17,377 nt of DNA from Sedimentisphaerales bacterium. GTDB lineage: Bacteria > Planctomycetota > Phycisphaerae > Sedimentisphaerales > SG8-4. Positions 1-7,193 of the stretch are shown one piece after another. Each line of letters opens with the position of its first letter. Position 1 is the first letter of the stretch. The notes below the pieces were generated by a model, which saw nothing but the letters and a program-made list of their open reading frames with translations, searched no databases and was not told the DNA's origin. Where the stretch lies: the NCBI GenBank assembly GCA_016928975.1, contig JAFGJR010000204.1, positions 1 to 17,377 of the forward strand, in the 5' to 3' direction. The translations under genes and the position numbers were made by a program.

Positions 1-34
1 ACGGCGTGACGTAAGGGTGTATAGTATGCCATAG

Positions 35-397
35 GTGGGTCCCAATTCGGCGCCGACGTGGGGCCCTTTTACATGCCGATTTCCAAAGAAGACCGGGAAG
101 TACTCCGCCCAGATCCAACGTGACGGCAAGATCACTCGTCTCGGCACATTCGACACAGCTATCGAGGCTGCCCGAGCCTACGACGCCAAGGCCCTCGAAC
201 TCTTCGGCCAATTCGCCCGCCTGAACCTGCCCCAAGAGCACGAGTGCCCGACCCAACCGCAATCAGTGGCTCGGCAGATCAAGGTCACTCAGGATCACGG
301 GAGTCACTGGCCTGATAGGACGGATAGGATGAATCGGACGACGAGTGGCAGCGGCAAGCGAAGCCCACGGAGCTTGCCGATGGCCCGGCCGCCCTGA
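35..397 (+). CDS. AP2-domain protein fragment
   Basis: The reading frame opens at GTG (35), directly after a TAG at 32-34. Residues about 14-66 match an AP2 DNA-binding domain: [10 protein letters not shown], then [20 protein letters not shown] and a closing [10 protein letters not shown]. In bacteria this domain usually sits at the C-terminus of HNH endonucleases of homing or mobile type. No HNH part is visible, only 34 bases precede the frame, and the first dozen residues do not look like a normal AP2 lead-in. It may therefore be a truncated relic, or a small free-standing AP2 protein. After the domain the protein runs into a low-complexity tail coded partly by a 9-bp repeat (314-340), giving DRT/NRT-like tripeptides. 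The domain assignment is fairly secure. Whether the gene is intact or expressed is not. Confidence 0.5.
   Translation: MGPNSAPTWGPFTCRFPKKTGKYSAQIQRDGKITRLGTFDTAIEAARAYDAKALELFGQFARLNLPQEHECPTQPQSVARQIKVTQDHGSHWPDRTDRMNRTTSGSGKRSPRSLPMARPP
314..340 (+). repeat. 9-bp degenerate tandem repeat, 3 units
   Basis: Three consecutive 9-mers, GATAGGACG followed by two variants of it, lie in the tail of the AP2 fragment. On the minus strand, a related four-unit array is found inside mtaB at 3552-3587. Both arrays are read in the same register as their host gene and give R-T-D/N-like tripeptides. Confidence 0.6.
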
Positions 398-421
398 CAC
401 GCCCAGCCCGAGTGCACAGGA

Positions 422-440
422 TGGGCGGGTCCCCCGCCCA
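422..440 (-). terminator. GC-rich hairpin after the TPR gene
   Basis: A perfect 8-bp stem (TGGGCGGG paired with CCCGCCCA) with a 3-base loop starts 14 bases beyond the TPR gene's stop codon. On the minus strand no U-tract follows, so it may be a weak intrinsic terminator, an mRNA 3'-end stabiliser, or the end of the ATPase-TPR transcript by position only. Confidence 0.4.
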
Positions 441-453
441 CGCGGATTCTGGC

Positions 454-2094
454 TTATTGTCCATCCTTCGGCAGATCATCAGTGAGGCCCTGGAGGGCAT
501 GCGCATCGTCGGTCGCCCCGATCTTCTGGTAGAGGGCCAATGCCTTCTCCCAGTACACTAGCGTTTGCGCGAGGTCGCCGCGCATTCGGTAGATCAGACC
601 GAGGATGCCGTATTGGTCGGCTATATCTTTGAGTCGGCCCATCTTCTGGTGGATTTCGAGGGCCTTCTTGTGCATCTTCTCGGCCCCGTCGAGGTCGCCG
701 CGTTTTCGCTGGATTCGGCCAAGGTTGCTATATTGGTAGGCCATGCCTTCGAGCCGCCCGAGCTTCTGGTCGATTTCGAGCGCCTTGTTGTACGTCTTCT
801 CGGCCCCGTCAAGGTCGCCGCGTGCTTGGTAGATCAGCCCGAGATTACCATATTGGTTGGCCATGCCATCGAGCAACCCCAGCTCTTGGTTGATTTCGAG
901 CGACTTGTTGTGCATCCTCTCGGCCTCGTCGAGGTCGCCGCGTGCTTGGTAGATCAGGCCGAGACTACCGCAGTCGCTGGCTATGCCTTCGAGTTGCCCG
1001 ATCTTCTGGTGGATCTCGAGCGCTCTCCTGTGCATTTTCTCGGCTTCGTCGAGGTTGGCGCGTATCTGGTAGATCAGGCCGAGATTACCATAGGTGATGG
1101 CTACGCCTTCGAGTTGCCCGATCTTCTGGTGGATTTCGAGCGACTTGTTGAGCATCTTCTCGGCCCCGTCGAGGTCGCCGCGTTTTAGCTGGATTACGCC
1201 GAGATTGCCGTAAGCGTTGGCCATACCTGCGAGCCGCCCCAGCTCTTGGTTGATTTCGAGTGCCTTGTTGTGCATCTGCTCGGCTGCGTCGAGGTCGCCG
1301 CGTGTTCGGTAGATCAGGCCGAGCTTGTTGTACGCGTCGGCCACGCCTTTGAGCGACCCGATCTCCTGGTTGATTCTGAGCGATCTATTGCATATTCTCT
1401 CGGCCTTGTCCAACTCCCCGAGTGACCTATAGAGATATGCCAACTCGTTCAGCCATAAAAGGGCGTGGTCTGCCAACTGTCCTTTCGGCTGCTCGCCGAT
1501 GTCTGCGATCCGCTGTTCAAGTTCAGCGATTCGAAAGTGCTTCTCATGGACATCGAGGTTGCCGGCGAGCAAGATGTCTCCGGCGTAACTGTCTTGCTGG
1601 CCGGCCAGGGCGGTACTCTGCTCGGAGACAAATTCGAAGTGGTGGCTCACCCAGGACCACAGGTCGCGGGCGCGGGTCGATAGCAGTCGCGAGACGTAAT
1701 CCGGGAGCCAGAAGACTACCGGACATTGATACCTGGATCGCCATAGCTCTCGGCTGACGTTGAGGCCCTGCAGCACTCTGTCTGCGTTGTGGGAGCCGAG
1801 CGTCTTCTCCGCGTTCACGACAAAAACTGCCCGCGGATTGGTATCTGCCGTCTGATGCTGCGCGAAATCGAAGATGTCGAGCGCGTCGTCAGGGACTCGG
1901 ACGACGGTGATATTCTTCACTTCGCTCATGATGTGCTCGATGATATGGTCGCGCAGCGCGGGGCTATTGCAGATCGCGAGACTCAGCGAGAAGGTGCCCT
2001 CTGAGATGGTGAGCATTCGACGAAAGGCGTCGAGCTCGGCTCGCTGATAGGCGGTTTGCTCGAATGGACGGGGTGTTGCTTTCTTCGTGGTCAT
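454..2094 (-). CDS. TPR protein with degenerate NTPase-like N-terminal domain
   Basis: The 546-residue protein starts at ATG 2094, which overlaps the stop of the upstream ATPase gene as ATGA, so translation is probably coupled; a longer frame from 2136 would run into the ATPase. Residues about 20-155 look like a STAND/AAA-type NTPase core that has lost its P-loop: 'FSLSLAICNSPALRDHI' stands where a Walker A region would be, 'PRAVFVVNAEKTL' resembles a Walker B strand, then 'CPVVFWLPDYVSRLL' and 'DLWSWVSHHFEF'. Residues 210-529 form eight 40-residue TPRs (pattern YGNLGLIYQARGDLDEAE), seven of them nearly alike at DNA level. The TPRs should bind protein partners or ligands. No catalytic effector, signal peptide or membrane segment is visible. 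The operon with an ATPase suggests that this is the sensor or adaptor arm of a two-protein signalling or conflict module. That role is inferred; the TPR assignment is certain. Confidence 0.85.
   Translation of the reverse strand: MTTKKATPRPFEQTAYQRAELDAFRRMLTISEGTFSLSLAICNSPALRDHIIEHIMSEVKNITVVRVPDDALDIFDFAQHQTADTNPRAVFVVNAEKTLGSHNADRVLQGLNVSRELWRSRYQCPVVFWLPDYVSRLLSTRARDLWSWVSHHFEFVSEQSTALAGQQDSYAGDILLAGNLDVHEKHFRIAELEQRIADIGEQPKGQLADHALLWLNELAYLYRSLGELDKAERICNRSLRINQEIGSLKGVADAYNKLGLIYRTRGDLDAAEQMHNKALEINQELGRLAGMANAYGNLGVIQLKRGDLDGAEKMLNKSLEIHQKIGQLEGVAITYGNLGLIYQIRANLDEAEKMHRRALEIHQKIGQLEGIASDCGSLGLIYQARGDLDEAERMHNKSLEINQELGLLDGMANQYGNLGLIYQARGDLDGAEKTYNKALEIDQKLGRLEGMAYQYSNLGRIQRKRGDLDGAEKMHKKALEIHQKMGRLKDIADQYGILGLIYRMRGDLAQTLVYWEKALALYQKIGATDDAHALQGLTDDLPKDGQ
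508..1347 (-). repeat. 120-bp tandem repeat coding seven TPRs
   Basis: Seven 120-bp units (1347-1228, then every 120 bp down to 508) code TPR2 to TPR8 of the neighbouring protein. A GAGGTCGCCGCG-type block recurs every 120 bp on the plus strand in most units. TPR1, just before the array, and TPR8, the last unit, are more diverged. The similarity is strong enough to allow unequal recombination, so unit number may vary between strains. Confidence 0.85.
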
Positions 2095-3374
2095 CGCTTC
2101 GTTCGTTTCGGCAGCAGAGGGTTGAGCCCGTACCATTCTTTATCGTTCAAGTACTGCAGGATCGCGCGATTCGCAAGCAGGTCCATGCAGAACGAATCGT
2201 TGTCTGCGCTGCGCTTGAGCTCGTGGGTCTTTCGTACTTGCTCGATGATCTTCCAGTGCTCCTCGCGCAATTGTCGTGCATAGGAGTGTGTAGCCTTCTT
2301 TGCCACCGTGTCCACGGTTGACTTGGTGAGAGGCAAATCGCCCTCGACAAGTGAATCGCGAATGAGCGTGACGAGAAAGCGAGGTTGTCCGCCGCTATCC
2401 TCTACGACTTTGTCTCTCACGGCGTTGCTCGCGAATACGTCCTTCTCCTCGACGCCGGCTTTCCGCAGCCGGCGGGCGATGATCGCCCTGAACTTCTCGA
2501 AGCCTGGCGCGTGCTTCTCGCCGTCGTGGTCAAAGATCTTGGTCATCGGGACGACCGGTGGTGCTGTCATGCTATACAGATTGGCGATCTCCCGCTCTTT
2601 GCAGGAATAGGCAAGTGCCAGAGGTATGGTGTAGATCATGTGACACTTGAAGGCGGTGAGCTGCGCGTGCCTCGTCAGGAAGAGTCGCTCCGCGACCGAG
2701 CCGCCACTCTCTGGTCGTGGCACTACTGAAAGCTTGTCCAGGTCATCGATGATGATCGCCAGACCCGCGTACCCCTTCTTCGCCACGTGCTGTATGGCTT
2801 CGCCGAGGACCTCGTTGGCCGCGGTGATCCACGTATCGGTCACTGGCTCAAGGGCCTTTCGAATCTGATCCCGCGTGCTTGGGCTGCTTTTGATCGCTGC
2901 CGTGAACTTGCCGAGGCCGCTCTCCAGTTCAAGCGATTCGAGCTTGACCTCCGTGCCCAGAAGGGTCTTCAGTTCCTCCAGTCGCTGTTTGAAGTAGCCC
3001 GGCTTCAAGGTGATGTGAAGACGCTCCCGAAATTCGCTCGCCACCTGTCGTATGATCGCTATCAGCACATCAGGGAAATCGGCATCACTCGGGTCGATGT
3101 CTTCGAGAATCTGGCAGAAGACAGTGAAGAAGCGATCCTCGGCGCTTTCGAGTTCATTCTGCACCCGGCGCAGCTCGGTACTCTTGCCGCTGCCGATATG
3201 TCCGGCGAGCAGGTGGAACGTAGCTTTCTCCGAGAGCCGGATCGGCTTGGTCAGTCTTGGCACGAGGTCCGAACTGCCGCGTACGTCGTCGAGGGGGACG
3301 TAGAGATCATTGTCTTCGCCAGACAAAGGGGCCGGATCAAATGCTCGGTAGATCCTCTTGAGGTCTACAGCCAT
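2091..3374 (-). CDS. P-loop AAA/STAND-like ATPase, first gene of ATPase-TPR pair
   Basis: The 427-residue ATPase has Walker A GHIGSGKST (58-66) and Walker B LAIIIDDLDKL (205-215). An N-terminal 'YVPLDDVRGSSDLVPRLTKPI' segment precedes the P-loop, and a C-terminal alpha-helical part contains 'SGGQPRFLVTLIRDSLVEG' (about 340-360), resembling the helical lid of AAA/STAND ATPases. I place the start at ATG 3374 because GGAG (3385-3382) lies 7 bases before it; the in-frame GTG at 3380 would be only 1 base from that site. There is no signal or membrane segment, so the protein is cytoplasmic. It overlaps the TPR gene by 4 bp, implying equal expression and probably a complex. ATPases of this kind act as switches in signalling and phage-defence-like systems, but no effector domain is visible, so the biological role is unknown. 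A strong promoter with an overlapping operator lies directly upstream. Confidence 0.8.
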   Translation of the reverse strand: MAVDLKRIYRAFDPAPLSGEDNDLYVPLDDVRGSSDLVPRLTKPIRLSEKATFHLLAGHIGSGKSTELRRVQNELESAEDRFFTVFCQILEDIDPSDADFPDVLIAIIRQVASEFRERLHITLKPGYFKQRLEELKTLLGTEVKLESLELESGLGKFTAAIKSSPSTRDQIRKALEPVTDTWITAANEVLGEAIQHVAKKGYAGLAIIIDDLDKLSVVPRPESGGSVAERLFLTRHAQLTAFKCHMIYTIPLALAYSCKEREIANLYSMTAPPVVPMTKIFDHDGEKHAPGFEKFRAIIARRLRKAGVEEKDVFASNAVRDKVVEDSGGQPRFLVTLIRDSLVEGDLPLTKSTVDTVAKKATHSYARQLREEHWKIIEQVRKTHELKRSADNDSFCMDLLANRAILQYLNDKEWYGLNPLLPKRTKR

Positions 3375-3392
3375 CTGCACGCTCCATTGTGT

Positions 3393-3419
3393 AACCGATA
3401 ACCACTCTCATTATCGGTT
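3393..3419. promoter_or_regulatory. Perfect inverted repeat, probable operator
   Basis: Two perfect 9-bp arms (AACCGATAA and TTATCGGTT) flank a 9-base spacer. The site covers the -10 box and the predicted start of the ATPase-TPR promoter, roughly -16 to +11, which is a classical place for a dimeric repressor. As RNA it lies at the extreme 5' end and lacks a U-tract, so a terminator is unlikely. The cognate regulator is not identifiable in the window. Confidence 0.65.
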
Positions 3420-3438
3420 TGCGACTCCCTGCTGTCAA
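3410..3438 (-). promoter_or_regulatory. Promoter of the ATPase-TPR operon
   Basis: On the minus strand TTGACA (3438-3433) is followed after exactly 17 bases by GATAAT (3415-3410), a 6/6 and 5/6 match to the sigma70-type consensus. The predicted transcription start is near 3403, giving a leader of about 29 bases with a GGAG ribosome site before ATG 3374. It sits 39 bp downstream of the mtaB stop, so the pair can be transcribed independently of mtaB. Confidence 0.7.
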
Positions 3439-3476
3439 CGTGAAGAAAGCGACCGCCGACCTGAGCCGAAGCCTTT

Positions 3477-4874
3477 CTATGGCGTCATCGTGGCCACGGC
3501 GGTATCTTCCCTGTTCTTCTCTATCTTGACAGTGACAAGATCGCCGCAGTTATAGGTCCTATCGGTCCCGTTCGTCCTATTGGTCCTGTGCTCTACCTGG
3601 ACCATGAAGTAGCGCTCGGCACGGCCGGCGGGGCGGGGGGCGGTGGTCTCGATCAGGACTTGGGCGGTTTCGCCGATGAATTGCGAGCGGAATTGCGTCT
3701 GGAGAGTCAGATCGAGGTCGCGGAGGGTGCGGGAGCGGGCTTTCTTGACTTCCGCGGGGACTCTGGGCTGCATCTTGGCGGCGGGCGTGCCTTGACGGGC
3801 GGAGAAGACAAAGACGTGCATCTTCGCGAAGGCCACTTCCTTGGCCAGAGCCACCGTTTGGTCGAAGTCGGCGTCGGTCTCACCTGGGAAGCCCACGATA
3901 ATATCAGTCGTTATGGCGGGGCGGTCTAAGCGGGACCGGATCAGGGCGACCTTGTCGCGGAAGTCGTCGGCGGTGTAGGGGCGGGCCATGCGGCGGAGGA
4001 TGCTGCCCGAGCCCGACTGAAGGGACAGGTGCAGGTGCGGCATGATATTGGGATGGGCGGTGAAGACGTCCATCAGGCGGGAGGTGACGTCCGCCGGGTC
4101 AAGCGAGCTGAGGCGAATGCGGGCAAGATTGGGGATTTGGGCAACCCTGTCCAGCAGGGCGGGCAGGTGGATGTTCTCCGGGTCCGGCCAGTTACGCCGG
4201 CGGGTGGTGTCGTAGCCGTAAGCGCCGAGATGGACGCCAGTTAGGACGATCTCCTTATGGCCAGCGGCGACGAGGGCGGCCGCCTCGGCGAGAATTTCTG
4301 CGGGCATTTTGAAACGAACAGCCGGACGCGCCGTCGGTATAATGCAGTAAGAGCAGGACGAGTCACAGCCGTCCTGGATCTTGAGAAACGCTCTGGTCTG
4401 ATCTTGAAAACTCGTTAGCGAGGGCAACTCTTCCTGCGGCTGTAAGTCGTTTTTGGACTTGACTTTGTCGTCACTTGGTGGTCTAATAGAAGAGTCGCAG
4501 TGCTTGGCGCATCGCGTATCTGGGGTGGTTGCTTGAGTGGCGACCAGGTAGCGCAGGGTGGCGGTAAGGTCGCGTCGGTCCTTGACAACATGGACGTTCT
4601 CTCCTGCGGCTTGCAGTTCGCCCGTGGGGACCAAGGGTAGACAGCCGCAGATTACCACAGCCTCGGGGTGATGCTTCTGGGCTAACTGCGTGAAATGGCG
4701 GCTTTTTGAGGACGCAGTGTGAGTGACACAACAGGTATTGACGATCACCAATTGCGGCTGCTGCGACGGATCGACTTGGCGAAGGCCTTGCGATTCGAGG
4801 AACTGGCGAATCTGCTGGCTTTCGTATTGGTTGACCTTGCAGCCGAGAGTTAATATGGCGAAACTTCCGAGCAT
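3477..4874 (-). CDS. mtaB: tRNA t6A37 methylthiotransferase MtaB
   Basis: The 465-residue protein is a radical-SAM methylthiotransferase. It adds a methylthio group to t6A at position 37 of ANN-decoding tRNAs. The N-terminal MTTase domain opens with TLGCKVNQYES and carries cluster cysteines C12, C48 and C78. The radical-SAM signature CDSSCSYC is at 170-177, followed by GVHLGAYGYD, LSLQSGSG and TTDIIVGFPGETDADF. The opening and order fit MtaB better than MiaB or RimO. A polar linker of about 40 residues (115-155) separates the first two domains and looks longer than usual. The C-terminal TRAM-like domain holds an in-frame 9-bp repeat (3552-3587) coding R-T-N/D tripeptides in a loop. ATG 4874 has no clear ribosome site and a possible promoter ends just before it, so the mRNA may be leaderless. 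The gene is divergent from the pilus operon. Confidence 0.92.
   Translation of the reverse strand: MLGSFAILTLGCKVNQYESQQIRQFLESQGLRQVDPSQQPQLVIVNTCCVTHTASSKSRHFTQLAQKHHPEAVVICGCLPLVPTGELQAAGENVHVVKDRRDLTATLRYLVATQATTPDTRCAKHCDSSIRPPSDDKVKSKNDLQPQEELPSLTSFQDQTRAFLKIQDGCDSSCSYCIIPTARPAVRFKMPAEILAEAAALVAAGHKEIVLTGVHLGAYGYDTTRRRNWPDPENIHLPALLDRVAQIPNLARIRLSSLDPADVTSRLMDVFTAHPNIMPHLHLSLQSGSGSILRRMARPYTADDFRDKVALIRSRLDRPAITTDIIVGFPGETDADFDQTVALAKEVAFAKMHVFVFSARQGTPAAKMQPRVPAEVKKARSRTLRDLDLTLQTQFRSQFIGETAQVLIETTAPRPAGRAERYFMVQVEHRTNRTNGTDRTYNCGDLVTVKIEKNREDTAVATMTP
3552..3587 (-). repeat. 9-bp tandem repeat inside mtaB, 4 units
   Basis: Four consecutive 9-mers with minus-strand consensus AGGACCNAT lie in the coding sequence for the TRAM-like C-terminus of MtaB. 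The 36-bp length keeps the frame and codes 'NRTNGTDRT'-type residues (about 429-441). The same repeat family occurs in the AP2 fragment at 314-340. Confidence 0.7.
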
Positions 4875-4875
4875 A

Positions 4876-4884
4876 TGGTATAAT
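4876..4884 (+). promoter_or_regulatory. Extended -10 promoter of the pilus operon
   Basis: TGGTATAAT is a perfect extended -10 element (TG at 4876-4877, TATAAT at 4879-4884). The -35 position (4856-4861, TGGCGA) is weak, which extended -10 promoters tolerate. The start would be near 4891, leaving a leader of about 60 bases before the pilM-like ATG at 4953. Confidence 0.55.
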
Positions 4885-4910
4885 CTAAGCTTGTTGAGAC
4901 CTGTTTACAA
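4882..4910 (-). promoter_or_regulatory. Possible mtaB promoter
   Basis: On the minus strand TTGTAA (4910-4905) and TAGATT (4887-4882) are 17 bases apart, each a 4/6 consensus match. Transcription would start close to 4875, next to the mtaB ATG at 4874, which fits the missing ribosome site. The -10 shares bases with the opposing pilM -10. Confidence 0.35.
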
Positions 4911-4952
4911 GATGGATACAGAGTGCCCACCGGACCGGATGGGAGGTTCATC

Positions 4953-7181
4953 ATGGCAGTAGGATCTGATGCGATTTGGGCGGTTGACCTCGGCAATAAC
5001 TCCCTTAAGGCCCTGCACCTTGTGGGGGTTGGCGACGTGGTCCAGGTCATCGGCTTCGATCACATCCCCCACGGCAAGATCGTCTCCAGCGCCGGCGTCA
5101 GCCCGACCGAGCGTGCAGAACTGATCGCCATCACGCTGCGGCAGTTCGTGCAGCGAAACGAGATCGAGTACGACCCGCTGATCATCTCGGTGCCCAGCCA
5201 GAACAGCTTTGCCCGGTTCGTCACGCTTCCGCCCGTCGAAACCAAGAAGATCCCGGAGATTGTCCAGTTCGAAGCCGCTCAGCAAATCCCATTCGACATC
5301 AGTGAGGTCCAGTGGGATTATCAGCTTATGAGCGATCCAGAAAGTCCAGAAAAGCGGGTGGGGATCTTTGCGATCAAGAATGAGGTGGTCAGCTCGGCGT
5401 TGGAGCAGTTTGAACGGGAGGACTTGCAGGTGAGCTACGTGCAGATGGCACCGATGGCTCTCTACAACTACCTCTTGTTCGACCGGGCGGACCTGGTCAA
5501 CTCCGACAAGCGGGCCACAGCGGTCGTCAACATCGGGGCCGACACAACCGATTTGGTCATATGCACGGCGTCGAACGTGTGGCAGCGCTGCATCGTCATG
5601 GGCGGCAACGCTTTCACACAGGCCATCGCGGACGCCTTCAAGCTCAACCCGGAGAAGGCGGAGAAGCTCAAGCGTACGGCGCCCGTCAGCAAGTACGCTC
5701 GCCAGATCTTCCAGGCCATGAGGCCCGTATTCACCGACTGGGCCTCTGAGGTGCAGCGGTCCATCGGGTTCTACACCAGCTCGAATCCCGATGTGAAGAT
5801 CGCGCGCGTGGTGGCCATGGGCGGCGGGACGAGACTGCGCGGGTTGCTCAAGTACTTGCAGCAGACGCTGCAGATTCCGGTGGAGAAGCCGGACACGTTC
5901 AAGCGGCTGGCCCTGGCCCCCGGCCTGTCGAGCGCGAAGTTTCATGAGAACGTATCGGACTTCGGCGTGGTGTACGGGCTCGGTCTGCAAGGGCTGGGGA
6001 TGGCCCGCATCGAGAGCAACCTGCTGCCCACGAGCGTCGCTCGGTCGATGGCCTGGGCGGGCAAGAGGAAGTTCTTCATCGGTGCGGCGGTGCTTCTGCT
6101 GGCCGTCTCGCTGATGTGCCTGGGACGGGTGGGATGGGACCGCACCGTTTATGCCCGCCAGAGGGACACGCGGGTGAAGGCCCAGCGCGTGGTCGCCCAG
6201 GCCCAGGAGATTATCCAGAGCAAGGACAACATCGGGCAGAAGGAGACGAGCATCCAGGATCAGGCAAGAAAGCAGTTCGAGCTGTTCGAATACCGCGACA
6301 TCACGGCGAGACTGCACGAGCTTCTGGTCTCCGCACTGCCGAACGCGAAGAACAATCCGGACCAGGAATCGCTCCACGAGGCGTTCGCCGCCGGCGATGT
6401 GGCCAAAGTCATGGCGGTACCCAGGAACAAGAGGGAGCAGCTCTTTATTACTCACATGTCCATCTACTTCGCGGACAACCTGGCCACCGCCCAGTTCAAC
6501 AAGACGGCCCTGATGCGCCGGGACCAGGCGCAGGGGATGATGGGCGAGGAGAGCTCGCTGTACGACGAGGCGATGATGGCTGAGCTGGAGAGTATTTATG
6601 GCGCCGAGTACATGAAGCAGATGATGGGTGGCCAGACCGAGCAGACCACGAAGGAGTCCGGCTTCGTGGTGACCATCGCGGGGTACAGCCCATACGGGCA
6701 GTATGAGAACCTGCTGGACCCGATGGGCGTGGAGAACGATCGGGGCAAGTGGGGCTTCGTGACGCGAATCGAGCACCTCGACCAATTCCTGGGTCTCGAC
6801 CCCAGCCGCACCCCGTTCGAGCTGTACAGCCGGCAGGCCGACCACTTCCTGCTGGAGAAGGGGGTGGTGGACCCGGCGCAGGAGATGCCGGCCGGCGTCG
6901 GCGAGATCCAGTACGTCGAGGACCCTGCCAATCCGCAAGCGAGGACGCCGGGGACCATGATGGGCTACGGCGGGATCCGGACGGGCAAGCCGATCCTGGT
7001 GGACTCGATGACGCGTGAAGAGATCGGCGCCGAGACGATCCTGGGCCCGGACGGCCACCCGGAGGTCGACGCCACGGGCAAGCCGAAGCTCAGGGAGCGT
7101 GATCACTGGTTCGCCCTGCAGTTCAAGCTGCTCTGGAAGAAAGGCGACGCGGCCGGACAGACATCCACAGGGGGCGTGTAG
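4953..7181 (+). CDS. pilM: Type IV pilus PilM-PilN-like fusion protein
   Basis: The start is ATG 4953, since GGGAGG (4941-4946) lies 6 bases upstream; the in-frame GTG at 4923 has no such site. The protein is 742 residues. Residues 1-350 are PilM-like, an actin-fold ATPase at the cytoplasmic face: phosphate loop 1 WAVDLGNNSLKAL (9-21), phosphate loop 2 VVNIGADTTDLVI, and adenosine motif VVAMGGGTRLRGLLKYL. At 353-359 comes IESNLLP, matching the short N-terminal NLLP motif by which separate PilN proteins dock on PilM. A transmembrane helix (about 373-391) and a charged helical stretch (395-450) follow, again as in PilN. The last 290 residues, outside the membrane, are not recognised and include a Met-rich patch. 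Canonical PilM is about 350 residues, so this is a PilM-PilN-type fusion, comparable in layout to GspL. It heads a three-gene operon. Confidence 0.88.
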   Translation: MAVGSDAIWAVDLGNNSLKALHLVGVGDVVQVIGFDHIPHGKIVSSAGVSPTERAELIAITLRQFVQRNEIEYDPLIISVPSQNSFARFVTLPPVETKKIPEIVQFEAAQQIPFDISEVQWDYQLMSDPESPEKRVGIFAIKNEVVSSALEQFEREDLQVSYVQMAPMALYNYLLFDRADLVNSDKRATAVVNIGADTTDLVICTASNVWQRCIVMGGNAFTQAIADAFKLNPEKAEKLKRTAPVSKYARQIFQAMRPVFTDWASEVQRSIGFYTSSNPDVKIARVVAMGGGTRLRGLLKYLQQTLQIPVEKPDTFKRLALAPGLSSAKFHENVSDFGVVYGLGLQGLGMARIESNLLPTSVARSMAWAGKRKFFIGAAVLLLAVSLMCLGRVGWDRTVYARQRDTRVKAQRVVAQAQEIIQSKDNIGQKETSIQDQARKQFELFEYRDITARLHELLVSALPNAKNNPDQESLHEAFAAGDVAKVMAVPRNKREQLFITHMSIYFADNLATAQFNKTALMRRDQAQGMMGEESSLYDEAMMAELESIYGAEYMKQMMGGQTEQTTKESGFVVTIAGYSPYGQYENLLDPMGVENDRGKWGFVTRIEHLDQFLGLDPSRTPFELYSRQADHFLLEKGVVDPAQEMPAGVGEIQYVEDPANPQARTPGTMMGYGGIRTGKPILVDSMTREEIGAETILGPDGHPEVDATGKPKLRERDHWFALQFKLLWKKGDAAGQTSTGGV

Positions 7182-7193
7182 GACAGGCGAATC

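Noticed and set aside
565..1188. A repetitive 207-residue plus-strand protein opposite the TPR gene
   Set aside because: Its 40-residue period is simply the antisense image of the TPR units. The minus-strand repeats match the TPR consensus.
508..1347. A CRISPR-like periodic array
   Set aside because: The 120-bp period has no unique spacers and codes canonical TPRs in one continuous frame.
3393..3419. An intrinsic terminator for mtaB
   Set aside because: The stem is AT-rich in its inner part, has a 9-base loop and no following U-tract, and it overlaps a near-consensus promoter. An operator fits better.
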